64,000 nt of DNA from Pseudisothecium myosuroides (lineage: Eukaryota > Streptophyta > Bryopsida > Hypnales > Lembophyllaceae), in the NCBI GenBank assembly GCA_951799445.1, contig OX637289.1, positions 6,415,321-6,479,320 of the forward strand. Direction: 5' to 3'. Position 1 is the first letter of the stretch. The number at the start of each line of letters is the position of its first letter. The notes below the pieces were generated by a model. That model saw only the letters and a list, made by a program, of their open reading frames with translations, was not told the DNA's origin and searched no databases. A program made the translations under genes and the position numbers. Shown here piece after piece: positions 33,011-44,833 of the stretch.

Positions 33011-35930
33011 TAAAAATTTTAATATGTTCAAAACCATGTTAGTCATATTTGTACCACTTTTCAAGGCAATGTAAGACACGAAACACATCAAATAAAATCC
33101 TACAATGCAATAATGTCTTGAGAATTGACAATATACTTCACTAATTTTGAATCAATATTCCCACAACATACTTTGAGAATCTAGTAATCCCAATGGTGGA
33201 TTCATGATATATTTATGTTTGAGAAGTCAAAAAAATAAAAATTGGATAAAAACAAAATCTCAAATTTCTACAAGCTCCTAATGGTGAATGTAAACTCTCC
33301 AAAGTCAAAGACAGTGAATATTGGACAACCTTCCTACAAAGTGTCTCTAAATGTTCTCGATAGGTTCTGAGTATGTTCTTGTGATGTTTAACTATCAAGG
33401 ACTTCATAACATTATTAAGCAATGCAATAGGATCTCCTTTTGCTCCCTCCATTTCAGGGATTGCTGTAGCATTCCGGTTGGGCGAGTACCTGACAACACT
33501 GTACAGTAGAAGACAATAGCCAATCCAGAATTCAGAATTTAATCAAAGTTGCAGCAAAAGAAGGTATCTGTGTAAAGTTATACCTTCTGGTTGGTAAACC
33601 TCTGGAGTCAATATACAATGTTATGTTGTATTCATATGTTGTGACTTGGAATCTTCTCCCCTTGCTAAGTTTAGGGCACATGGCTCCTACCATCAATTTC
33701 CATTGCTTGATGTCATTGAATTATTATACTTAGATAGCAAGTTTGGCACTTTGGTGTTAAATATTCAATTTAAGTCTAAAAATAAGCTTTGGCACTTTAA
33801 AATATAATTTTCAAAAATTTGGCATATAATTACATATTTATATGTTCAGCGACTAACCTATAATATATTTACATTCCACACAAATGGATATTTTGGAATC
33901 CATCTAAATAAGCCCCATTGTTGTTTACTTAACCTATATTTTCTATCCAAATACAACTACTTACCTCATGCATGAGTCTCTTACATGGCTTCAAAAGCCA
34001 CTTAATGTATGTACAAAAATGAGGAGACAAGTTGTTTATATAAGTGGGATAGTAGGAGGTAAAACAACCCACGTGGGATAGAGTAAACTTGCCAATCCAC
34101 ATAAGTAAAATTCAAATACTTCTTGACAATAAAATAGAGACTTGAATGCTCTGAAATTTGGCACGATCATCAAATGTCATGTTAAGATTCACCTCCAAAA
34201 AAGAAAATGCGAAAAGGTTTTTTCCTGCAAATTTTATTGCAATTTAAATGCAATTTATTGAGGCTCAAATCTAATTAAAATTTCTGCACAGCCATTTACC
34301 ATATAGTGTGTGGTCACTGTGCAAATTTTGATTCCACTGGGTTTCATTCATTTGCAAAAAGATTGTTCCCAAAAGTTGTGTGTTGTGCGGTTTGTATGGT
34401 TTGCTGTTCGATTATTAAGTCTGTCCAATAAATGGTAGGTTTGCTACATGTATTGTGGATCTAGCATTCATGAAAATAACCGGACTCCATACTTGAAAAA
34501 ACGGTTCAATATGGAAATTGAAGGAAAATAGCCGGTAAAGCTCAAAAACTTCCTATTAAAATATCTTGGATTTGTTATAGGAAAAAGGTGCCTACCTTAC
34601 CATTTAAGGTAGGAGGCTCAAATTGCAAGCGGGCAATTACAATCACCTAGTAGAACTGTCATGAATAGTGTGTAGAGTTTCAAAAATGGATCACAATTCC
34701 TTCAATGCAATTTTTGCTTTATAATTGTGTTCTTAAATCTCTCTGAGTAAAATATACATTCATGTAAGGTTAAAATAAATGAAAGCATGATGTGGATCAT
34801 TCTCTGAGAGCCAAAATTATAGAAACTTCCTAAGTTTGAAGTGCTCCATTCAAAGGCTGATTTTAGTCAAGATTGGTCTAGTCTATGAGCACCAATAGCT
34901 ACCTACGCACCTTTCACTTTGAAAATTCATAGTTATTTCATTCTAAGTCAGAAAATTATGATTTAAATTGCCAGTGAATTGTTTCTCTTTTCTCATTCTA
35001 CCAAAAATAGGTGCAAAATGTTACACTCTATTGATTTTCCTACAGAGGTCCATTATACCTTTTAAGAGCCTCGTACCTTAGTTGAGATGAATTTAGCTAG
35101 AATCCTCATTGGAGTACACGGCAGTACCGAGAGAGTGATGTTTAATGAGAAAGTGTGAAGGACAATCAGCTCCAGATGTGCAACAGAAGCATGAACACTT
35201 GAGCACTCATCAAATTTGTCCTTCAGACTGCCCCCTGCTTGGACAGTACCCGGTGTGTGTTTTAGAGCGATCAAAAAAGCGATTTAAAAAAATTGAGGGA
35301 ATATTTGGCAATACATTATTCCTTTCTCAGTGGATAAAACCAATGAATTGTTATAAACTATTAGAATAATATCATTCTTCTTGGGATGAATGCACATCTT
35401 TTCTAAGAATAATTTAAGTTTCTTCCATATTTCGCATGTTTCATCTGTATTTGTAGATGTAGACTAGACATGTAGTTGAGTATTGGAGGAGATTTCATGA
35501 AGATTTTTTTAGAAATCCAACCCTTTGGATTGGGTCTATCATTTTAACCTTGTGACACTAAGATGGTCACCGTAGATCACATCACTTTTGCTATTGACTA
35601 TGTCAATCATTTGTTTACAAAAACCTCAAGAGCACTCATTGGAGGTCAAACTATTATCATGCTAGACTTACTATCAGGCACAAAATTCTAAGGATGAACA
35701 TCTGCACTTCTATCTTCACTTCAGTATATAGAACGATTTTTTGTCATCCACTGGACAGTTAAAGCTTCCTTACTTATAGCGGTAGGTGGGCACATTCACC
35801 AATACTGGAATATAGAAAGCACATTTTATGTTTTCTTCTACAGTGTGGAATGCACTGATATTGGCGGAACTCATTTTCCTACTTCCACGCTCACTCATAA
35901 TTGATGAAACTGTTGTAGTGTTTTAGTAAT
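33011..35930. other. AT-rich intergenic DNA, no intact gene
   Basis: The minus frame 33213-33452 (79 codons, containing EGAKGDPIALLNNVMKSL) has a protein-like composition but no recognised family; it could be a relic exon. 34045-34080 carries, inverted, the TGGGTTGTTTTACCTCC repeat also at 3060 and 60940. Nothing else is supported. Confidence 0.3.
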
Positions 35931-36785
35931 TTTTTTTTGCCCACCCCACTTCACATGTAAGCCCACCCCTGCACCGACGTTACTACCGGGCTGAGGGTTC
36001 AAAACTCAACTTGAACCTGCACCTCATCAGTCTTCCAAAATCCTTTTGGTTTCACTGCACCGAACTGAACTGCAACTGAAGCCAGCCTTGATTCCGCTGC
36101 CTGTCAATCTCCAAAGCGGCGGATCTCCTCTAATCCCGCAGTCACCTCAGTACCTCAACTCACGGCTTCACCAAAGTTGATCTGTTCCACCGTTGCGGAG
36201 ATCCCATTCAGAGACTTGTCATTGGAAGACTTGTCATTGGAGAGACTTTTCGCTGTCGAAGGAGGAATGAGGAATCCATAAGCTTAACTTCAGCGACGAC
36301 AAGTGAGTGGATGGAATCAGTGGGATACTGGCGGGGATAGCTTTCAACTGGACTCACTGAGCCTCCGCCGAAGCCATGTGACCGACTTCCTTTTGTTCCA
36401 CTAAATCCCAAAATAGCATTCAATAGGTTGATGTCTAGTTCACACAAAGTGGAAGGCGGAGGTTGTTGACGTCATCATTCTAGTCTTGTGCAACCAACAC
36501 CAAAAAAATTATTTTTAATTTTTTAAACAAATGGAATCCATTGCAAAAGCAAAGGTCTGTTACGAACGGCAGCCAAGCGACAAGGCTGGACAAAGAAAGA
36601 GAGAGGGTCAAAAGAAGCAAGCTAAAAGAAAAGGCAGGGAACAAACAATTGTATCCAACTCGAAAAAGGAAGAGAGAGAGAAAGAACTCCAATTCGTCTT
36701 GGATGGATACGGACCTTGTGAAGATGCTAGACATGAAAAAAATGTCTGATCCTTTGGCTAGTCAAATAGTCTTTTGTCATTAATA
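35931..36785. other. GC-richer low-copy-looking block with small frames
   Basis: 35940-36480 departs from the AT-rich background and contains a direct repeat AGACTTGTCATTGG (36211 and 36226). Two overlapping Lys/Glu/Arg-rich plus frames (36531-36749 and 36541-36783, 72 and 80 codons) follow. Neither shows a known domain. This may be a degraded gene or transposon fragment; function unknown. Confidence 0.25.
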
Positions 36786-39546
36786 TTAGGGGTTGTTGCA
36801 TCTTCTCCAGGAATGGAACTTCTATAAAGAATGAGAAGGCTTAGGTATGGAGTGAAAAGAGGAGTCAACATAAGCCGTTCTTCATGAAGAAGGTGTGACC
36901 CCCCTTTTGTGTCTTGTGTAGAATTGAGAACGGAGCAATAACAAAGGTGAAATTGGCAGGCAAAGTGAAAGCGAGAAGCGAAGCGCTAAGAACTTCACGC
37001 GCAAAAACTTCTTCATGCCCATTCTTTACTTCTAGAGGATAAGAAAAAAGACTTCTCAATCTTCAGAGAATGGAACCCCTATAATTCAAGGAGAGAGTGC
37101 CACCAAACGTCTACATTCTTTGAAGATTCAAGGGAATGGGAAGAAAAAGGTGCCACAAATCCCTATTGAAGAACGGATAATTTTCACTTGACTTTTTTGA
37201 GTGCATCATAATTATCTCTATTCATAGGGGGAGATATAACAATGGTGTACAATGGTTGAAAAATTCAAAAGTTATGTAGGCAAATGAAAGTGAAACATGT
37301 GTTAAAAACAATAGAGGTATGATGGGCCCCATCATTCCTAAGAGTTTATTTTGTATAGCTAGTAGTGACATGTGGATGTTTAGGAGAAATAGCATTCTAA
37401 GATTGTCCTATAGGTAAAAATCAAATAAAGGATTGAATATAAGTTCACAAGGAAAGAGATGAACAAAAGGTAACACATATTTATTTGGGTAGAGATACTT
37501 GTGATTAACCATCATTATTTGGATTAGATATCACTGAGTGTAATTTAAGTCGTAGTTGTTTATAGATTTTATATGGGATGGTTTATAAATACAAAAAGGT
37601 TTATCTATATCACGTATTTCAGGATGTAGAAATTTCCCCCTTTATTCACATTCAAATGATGTCTTTTGCTTTTGAGTTAACCTAACAAAATGAAGCTACT
37701 AAAGTCTAGTTTCTATCAATCCGCTTGAAAATTTTGAAAAAATCCAAAAAATGAGCATTTGAGTTGACACCCTATAACCCATTTTAAATATAGAGTGACA
37801 TGAATATTTCTTTGATGGTAATGTTCTTTACTATAATGTATTTCTTGAAAATTTAGATTTTTAAAGGATATCTTTGTATTTAGGTAGATTTTCTTCACTT
37901 TTCTTCAAAAATTTATAGTAACTTGAATTTATCCACAAATAAAAACAATTTTTTATAACATGTACGAGACAATTGATTTCATCTCTAAAATAAAAAATAA
38001 AAAACATTCATAATGGAAGAATGGACGATATAGAATGGAGGATTCAATTGAGTTTTGATTGCACAATCACAAGCTTTATCTTTTTAAGACTTAGAATCTA
38101 TTTGTTTAAAGTCCTACAACAAAATCCACAAAACAGTGTTTCTGATGCAAGGATTAAGGAAAACATAAAGTAAATGTATGTAAAAGAAATCTTGCAAATG
38201 TATGGTGCCATTTGCATCATTTTATGTTTGTAAACATAATTTGCTATGATCACTTGGCATTTTTGTCTTTTTGCCTATTCTACCTCTTATGGGATCTATA
38301 TTGGTAGTCCAAAGTTTAAATCTAGATTTTCTTGTTTCTATGTTTTTGAGTTTATTTGATGCACTTTCAATGATAATGATCTCAAGTTCTAATACCATGT
38401 CAATTACTCAAAAGTTATCTAATTTGCCGGACCGTTTCCTTAATGCATTCATTTGGTGATGTTTTTAAGCATGATTTTGCTAGATTGATATAATTTTGTC
38501 TTCTAGCTTGTTTCTAATAGGGTTGATTTCTCTCATTAGATTTTCATAGCTAAATTTCCTTATGTCTATTTTATGTAATTTTTTATGCTTGTACAATGAT
38601 TTTAGATGTAAGTTATGATTCCACATCAATTGATCAAAAGTTGATGATACATTTTTCAAGCTCTTTTTAGTGTACACTTTTATTACTCTCACCTTTGTAA
38701 CTACAATATTTAAACTTTTAAAAGTATGCGGAAAACTATAATTATGGTACAATATGTAATTTCTAAAATATAAATTATGTATTAAAATATGGCAAGATAT
38801 ATCTAATTGGATTGACAATTTAACAATAAGCATCTTTCATTTTAATGTCATATTATACTATCATGCTCAAATATGACACCATACTAGTGGAATATGTGAT
38901 TGCTTTGAAGTTTCTTTAACATATAAGAGTTGCTATAATAAATGATCCAAATTGACATTGCTATGTATCATTGGATTTGGCATAGCATGGCACAATTTTT
39001 TTCCTTCTACTATATACTTCAACTCATTCACCTTCTATATTGAATACACCCCCAAAAAACCATGTTGCACGCAAAATTGGAATTCCTAGACCTTCAACAA
39101 CTAGACGGTAGAGCCTTAGGGTTGGTACTATGTGAGTATAGGAGAGTGAGCCCATGAACCTTGAATACTACACACCTATGTTATACGTGTATATACTATA
39201 GAAATCGTCTATGATTATAAGATATATATGTTACAAATACCCACATTATAGGTGTTTATGATACACACACCTTCTGTAGTGTGGGGTATCTATATTATAG
39301 GTACCTATATTGTAGGCTCAATGCTCACAAGCTCGCATTCTTGGGTTCACACACTAGTACCATTAGTAAAGCCTCCTATAGAAGCTACACCAATAATGAA
39401 ATTTAGTGTTTGCAATACTAATTACGAACTCCAGTATTAATTGACACCATGAATACCATTTGTCAACTTAATTAAGACTAAGAGAATTCACCCTACACTA
39501 AATCAAGATCCAACATAAACACTACTAATTGTTAACTAAATGGGAA
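36786..39546. other. AT-rich intergenic DNA, no gene
   Basis: Fragments near 37860-37900 (GGATATCTTTGTATTTAGG) and 38850-38880 (the reverse complement of TATTTGAGCATGAT) resemble parts of the foldback at 15.05-15.89 kb. Decayed relatives of that element are therefore likely. No coding signal is seen. Confidence 0.3.
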
Positions 39547-39549
39547 TTA

Positions 39550-39890
39550 GGGCTGCTTTACACCTAGAGGCCGGGCCAATTTGGTGTGTCAGAGGCCAAC
39601 AATCCGAGCTTGTGATTGGTTGAAAGGCTCAAATCAACCCCAACCCCTTTACACCAAGAGGCCGGGCCAATTTGTTATGTCGGAATTTTTTTCCTCAAAT
39701 AGACGATCTGACATGACCCGAATATGGCCCGAGCTTGTTGAATTGGGTGCACCAAAAATGAGAGGCCAATTCTTGGCCTGGAGGCCAATGTCAGATTAGT
39801 TAAGGCCGGCCTCCAGCCCAAGAATGGGCTGAAATTTTGGGCAATTGGCTTGGTGACGAATTGGCCCGACCTCTAGGTGTAAAGCGGCCC
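39550..39890. mobile_element. PIF/Harbinger-like MITE (341 bp)
   Basis: The left end is GGGCTGCTTTACACCTAGAG and the right end is the complement with few changes; the match extends through GGCCGGGCCAATT. TTA is duplicated on both sides (39547-39549, 39891-39893), the classic target of PIF/Harbinger and Tourist-like elements. An internal second copy of the terminal word (CTTTACACCAAGAGGCCGGG) starts near 39649. There is no coding frame. Confidence 0.85.
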
Positions 39891-39893
39891 TTA

Positions 39894-40640
39894 GATCGAG
39901 TTGCATGATAAGGTAAAGAACACTATACGTACCGTAACACTAAATTTTATTATTAGTGTACCAATAATTGTTAGTTAGACAATTGATTCCTCTAGATTTT
40001 TCATTTCGATTTGTTTATTATCATTGCACTTTAATTACATTTCTTCAATAACTATAAATGTGAATGTCACCAAGTATGCTGAGCTGTGGAGTGTGGACCA
40101 CAACTTTCAATTGGCTAGCCCGGGGACCACGTCTGATGTCCCCCCCTCACTCAAACCTAAATGGGACAAAAAGGATAACCTTCAAGGAGACTCAACGGTA
40201 TTAGGTTTACTAGTAAAGTGGCCACTTTATGAAAAATCTAAAAAAATGGTCACAAAATGATTTACTAAAAAATTGTCATAAAATGATTTACAAATGAAAT
40301 GGTCACAACTCACAAAATGAAAAAACTAATTAACTAATAAAACTTCCTCTGAGTGATCAGAAAATGATTTACTAATAAAATGGTCCCAAAATGAAAAAAA
40401 CTAATAAACTAATTAAACTTCCTTTGAGTTATCCCCCCTCCCCCCCCAAAATAAAATAAAAAACACATTCCAAAAAAAACGACAAACTGACGAACAATCA
40501 AACTCATCAACTCGCCCCCCAAAACTGGCAAACTACCCACCCAATCCGCGAACTCAGGGAGCGCCCCATGGAACACGACCCGAGAATCAGGAGAACCAAG
40601 AGTTCCCAAGAGTTCACCGTTCCCAAATACAAGGAACACG
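39894..40640. other. Intergenic DNA with ~90-bp tandem repeat
   Basis: 40215-40435 repeats words such as AAAATGATTTACTAA, AATGGTC(A/C)C and AACTAAT(T/A)AACTAAT, followed by TTCCTYTGAGT. Two imperfect units are clear (from about 40292 and 40379). A C-rich run follows at 40435-40449. No gene is seen. Confidence 0.45.
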
Positions 40641-41376
40641 AATGGGAACGCGACCTCAAACCAATCGAAACCTGACACCGAGCAAGTGTTCCCGAGAGCG
40701 CGCACGGGACAGGCCGGCGCCTGTGGCCCCTGTCCCGACGTCCCTTTCCGGCAGAAGGGGGATTCCCCCGGACCCACTTGGTAGGTAGCAAATGTTTCCG
40801 ACCCGCGGCGCCCTTTCTCGCACCTTCCTCGCAGCTCCGTCTCCTTCCGTCATCCATTCATTTGTTCCCCTGCTTAAAGCTGAGCCACAGACAGTGCGAG
40901 GCGGAGTTTTTGCGAGCATCAACAGTTCGAGTGGGAGAGAGCGGCTTTCTCCGGAACATTCCGAACATTCCGAACGTTTCTTGAGTGTCTAAGTTACTGT
41001 TGCGGCCGCTGTCGCCGATTTTTATTATTTTTCCGTTCTGTCTCCAGTGGCTCCTGCCGCAGCGTCGGTGCCGTCGGTTGTGTCTCGCCGCGTTGATTGT
41101 GCGTGCGTGCATGCGACGGCGTGCGAATCGTGTTTTTTGTTATTTGAATAGAGTTGTTTGTTGTTTGTGATCGTTTGATTCCGTAGGGTTATGGAGTTGT
41201 AGTTTTGGTTTGTGTGAGGGAGCTTGGAGGATTGTTTCTTTTTTTGTTTGGTGTAAGGTTTTGTCTGTGGAGAGTAGTGTGTGAGTGATTCTTTTTCGTT
41301 TGAAGGTGGTGTGGATGTTGTAATGATCGGTGTGGGAGCTGTTACCGAGGGGATTAAGGAAGAGGTTGCGTGATTG
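40640..41376 (+). promoter_or_regulatory. GC-rich promoter / 5' leader of the Cys-cluster gene
   Basis: Composition changes sharply to CpG-containing, GC-rich sequence at about 40640-41130, directly upstream of the ATG at 41377. Such a block suits a promoter and 5' UTR. I see no convincing TATA box. The transcription start and any leader intron cannot be fixed by eye. Frames on both strands here (up to 233 codons on the minus strand at 41025-41726) overlap the gene and lack recognisable content. Confidence 0.4.
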
Positions 41377-43177
41377 ATGACCATGGACGTGGGATCGGTG
41401 TCGTCAAGTGGCGAGGATCCGTTTCTGGAGGTGAAGGCTATTTCGAGGGTGTTGTCGTCGGAGGTTCCTCCTGGACCGGATTGGATAGAGGTAGGTTTTG
41501 GTGTTTGCTTGCGTCTGGCATTGGTGTTGCTGTAACACTCGGTATCAATGATGTGAGTCTTAGTTTGAATTCGAGTGAAAGGCTGAAACATTGCTTTCTT
41601 CTTTGCTCTCTTTGCTCCCTTCTTGAAACGACCGAGGTCTCGTTTTTTGATTATTTGGTACACGTGTTTGTTAATCGACAGTTCGTCACTCTTGGACAAG
41701 GCCTTTTCCTTTTTGGCGGTTTGCATGTTCCCTACAGTAGAATATAAAATAGTGTTTTTTTCTCCGAAGGAAATGAGACTGTTCCTACTTTTGGAATTGA
41801 GGGTGTAGAGAGTCCCTTGCTATCTGGATTCTTATATCACCCTTGGCATATCGTGGTTCTGGCCGAGAGCAGGTCTCGTTAGGTCCTTGGTAGTTCTCAC
41901 GAAACAGTTTTCAGGTGGTCTCACCAGTTTTTTGTCATGGTCCTTGTTAGTTAGGGTTGGACTAGCCCGCATGTGCCGGACTGTTACATGTATTTGCCAG
42001 TGTATTGCTCTGCAGTAGTGCTTTGATGGAGTCAGTAAGTTTTAGCGATTTCGGTGAAGAGTCATTCCAGAGAACTACCGGCAGTGGTATTGCTTAGTTG
42101 ATGTTTCGTATTGTTCAAGCCCTGCGAAGTCAAGGATTCTATAAATACATCTCATACATTTTTCAGGACTGTTAGACCATGCGTTTTCAGAGTTCGGAGA
42201 AAACGCTGTAACACAGGTCCGGAGGTTCAAAGTAAAATGTAGTTTGCTTCTCTCACAAGTCGCAGATTTGCGACAGTTGCTATCAACTGCATTATTATCA
42301 CGCATGTGTTGCAATAGTGGTGAAGCATGAAAAGTGACCGTGTTCGTACGAATTCTCCGAAACTTGTCTGTTGTTTCTCTCCCTGGTATCACTGCGAATG
42401 CTCTGGATAATTCCGTCAAGTGTTCACTCATGTACAGTGCAATTAATTTTGAAATAGATTGTACAGAGGTGGCGCTTATTGTTGGTAGCGCTTTTGAATC
42501 ATGTGCAGGAATCTTTCAAGAATGAAGGGATGGCCGGGCAATTTCTACATTCGTTGAGCACTCCAGAAACGGACCAGACCAGGACGCATGTGAGGCACCG
42601 GTCAGTGCAACATAGCGACTCCAAGAAGCATCTGATAGCAGAAACTCCTGGTAGTCGGCCGAAGAGCTTGACATCGCAAGGTTCTGCTCCTGCCTCTGCG
42701 AAGCCTGCGAAGTTTCCCAACAAACTTAAAGGGAACGTCGCAGGATTTGATTGTTCCTGCAGACGCGAGGGCGATCGTTGGCAGCAGGGACAATGGAGCG
42801 GGGAAGAATGGGAAACCAAGAGCTTCACCACTAAGAAAACAGGAATGTGCAAGTGTATGGCTGGAGCAGCAGCTGATTGTACAGCCGTGTGTTGCTGCCC
42901 CCTCTCTCTTCTACATCTTTTAGCGCTTGCTTGCATCAAGCTGCCTTCTGTCGTCGTCATCCGAAACTTCAGGAAAGCGAAATCGAAGTTTCGTAAGAAG
43001 CAGAAGTGCAATGAAGTGAATGAGGACGACGTTTGTCCGACAACCCCCTTCACGCCCTCTCTTTCATGCCGAGAATCTATGGATGATGTTTCTTGGGCAC
43101 CGTCTTCAGGTTTCGCTGATCCTCGTGTGTGGCAGGAATACTTCGGCGCTGACGCTCCTGATCGTGTTGAGCACTAG
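41377..43177 (+). CDS. Plant Cys-cluster membrane-anchored protein of unknown function
   Basis: Two exons, 41377-41490 and 42509-43177, join in phase 0 across a 1018-bp GT-AG intron (donor GAG/GTAGGT, acceptor GTGCAG/GAA). They give 260 residues. Exon 1 encodes MTMDVGSVSSSGEDPFLEV and ends PPGPDWIE. Residues 151-169 form a Cys cluster (MCKCMAGAAADCTAVCCCP). It runs into a hydrophobic helix (about 170-190, LSLLHLLALACIKLPSVVV) and a strongly basic stretch (RNFRKAKSKFRKKQK). The order AECxAVCCCCP, hydrophobic helix, basic tail matches a plant-specific family with uncharacterised Arabidopsis members (At3g11690 and At5g06380 types, recalled from memory). The layout suggests membrane anchoring, perhaps aided by Cys acylation; that is inference. 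The C-terminus has DPRVWQEYFG. Confidence 0.75.
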
Positions 43178-44261
43178 CGCGGCTCACTTCCTCCCCTATT
43201 TTTGTACATAGCAGATTTGCTACAATGCGCACACGAGCAGGGTCACATGCACATTGGATTTCAGCGTCGAAGCGCGCAGCTTATGCTCTCGCATGGAGAT
43301 GATCGTGCCTTACGTTTCATCAACATGCGCCATTATCAGAGCGACATTTCTTGCATGATTGCTTCTGCACTCGCAGACCAGTGCATTCGTTGGAGGTTTC
43401 TTGCTGTCCACTTCAGAGGATCTTGCAGTATGCTGAAGGAGGATGAAAGTAGTAGTCTCTGGGATACTGACTACTGCAGCATCAACATTTTTTAGGCAGT
43501 GCATCTCAGGGGGTGTGCGATTGCAGCACCACTGGAACCTGTTCTGATACCATCTCATCGTCTGTATCTAGGCACGGAGATTCCATCCAAGGAGAAGTGA
43601 CTGTGGCTTATACTTTTTATGCCCGATAGAAGTCCTTCCGTGGAGACTCAATCTTCTATATGTAGATCTGTGATTGTAATGTCACTTCATTTTTGTCTAC
43701 GAAGCTTTACAATCCCTCTGTATGAGATAGCTTACTTAATTGTCCCAGTGCTCTAAACAAGAATCAGAGCGCATTAGCAGTGACGGATGTATGTACGTAA
43801 ATGTTTTGCTTCTTCTGACTATTGCTTTAGCAGTGGAAGGTTTTGTATAATATATCGTTTTGTCCTGTTAGTTGAGAGTCTGCCTCTGGCACCATGTCCA
43901 TCCTGCCAGGCTACCGTGAAGAACCTTGGAATCCGCTACAGCGTGTGTTGCACTAACGTAATTACCGAACTGTATTGAGCAGGGTTCTTAATATGGAACT
44001 GTTTTAGATTTTTACTGGGTTCTGTTGCCAAATGAAAGAGAACTCCAGTCATCGCATGGAAATTTAACGAATAACTACCAAGTTTTTAACCCTGAATCAA
44101 AGTACTTTGTGCAAAATAATTATTTGGATGAATAGATGCATTCTTCATTTCTACAGTGACCATTTTCTGGCTCAGGGCATCCTTACAGGCCGAACCCTAG
44201 AAGGAGGAAGGAAGGATGCGAGAGACATCAAGTGTATAATGCATGACGGAGAATCCTTCTA
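43178..44261. other. 3' region of the Cys-cluster gene and intergenic DNA
   Basis: 43178 to about 43980 keeps a less AT-rich composition and is probably 3' UTR or flanking sequence. The short plus frame 43202-43495 shows no known motif. GCATCCTT (44178-44185) and AAGGATGC (44213-44220) form a small inverted repeat. Confidence 0.35.
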
Positions 44262-44312
44262 TATCGGACAGAGGTGCAAATGTACATCGTACATTTGCAC
44301 CTCTGTCCGATA
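44262..44312. repeat. Perfect 24-bp inverted repeat with 3-nt loop
   Basis: 44262-44285 and 44289-44312 are exact reverse complements (arm begins TATCGGACAGAGGTGCAAAT) separated by ATC. It lies alone, with no T-tract immediately after it, in a region without a gene on either strand. Confidence 0.95.
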
Positions 44313-44568
44313 AAGGCAGGTAGAGTAGTAAGGCCTTCAATGAGTTTTTTTTTTTTATGTTCCACATTGTACCAAAAAGGATGATTTTCATGGTGAACAA
44401 GGTTTATATCCTTACATGGTTAACCTTTGAAGGACCTGAAAGTCCTTTGTGGCTATATAGTATATTATGAATTTGGTGGTATTATTCAAAAAGACATTGA
44501 CCAAGTACTTCTCAGGACAAAGTATATTAATGATTATGGTAGTATTGTATGTAAATAACAATGTATCC

Positions 44569-44833
44569 ATTAGAAGAGATTTGAGGCCATTAGAAGACTG
44601 CAAGTTCCTAGGATGTTCTCAGCTTGGGAATTTTGCCACATGCGCAGTTTGACGTGGTCGAGACGTTGCCACGTCAGATTTAAAAAAAAACAATTTAATT
44701 TAATTTAATATCATTTTTTTCATTTTTTCATTTAAAAAAAATTCTGACAGCATTATTGCTGGTTTAGAATAGGGGAATAGGGAAGGGGAACAAATCCAAA
44801 ACGGCCCTCTGGAGGCCTCAAATCTCTTCTAAT
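44569..44833. mobile_element. MITE of the ATTAGA family, copy 2
   Basis: A 265-bp segment has matching ends ATTAGAAGAGATTTGAGGCC and its exact complement. The interior carries CAAGTTCC near the left, a GTGG/GCCAC motif, an A/T-rich stretch and TTCTGACAGC, as in copies 1 and 3. Target duplication is not evident. Confidence 0.75.

Noticed and set aside
41025..41726. 233-codon minus-strand frame rich in Lys, Thr and Asn
   Set aside because: Overlaps the leader, exon 1 and intron of the plus-strand gene; low-complexity composition and no motif.
42499..43053. 184-codon minus-strand frame
   Set aside because: Antisense of exon 2 of the Cys-cluster gene, which has family motifs and matching splice phase.
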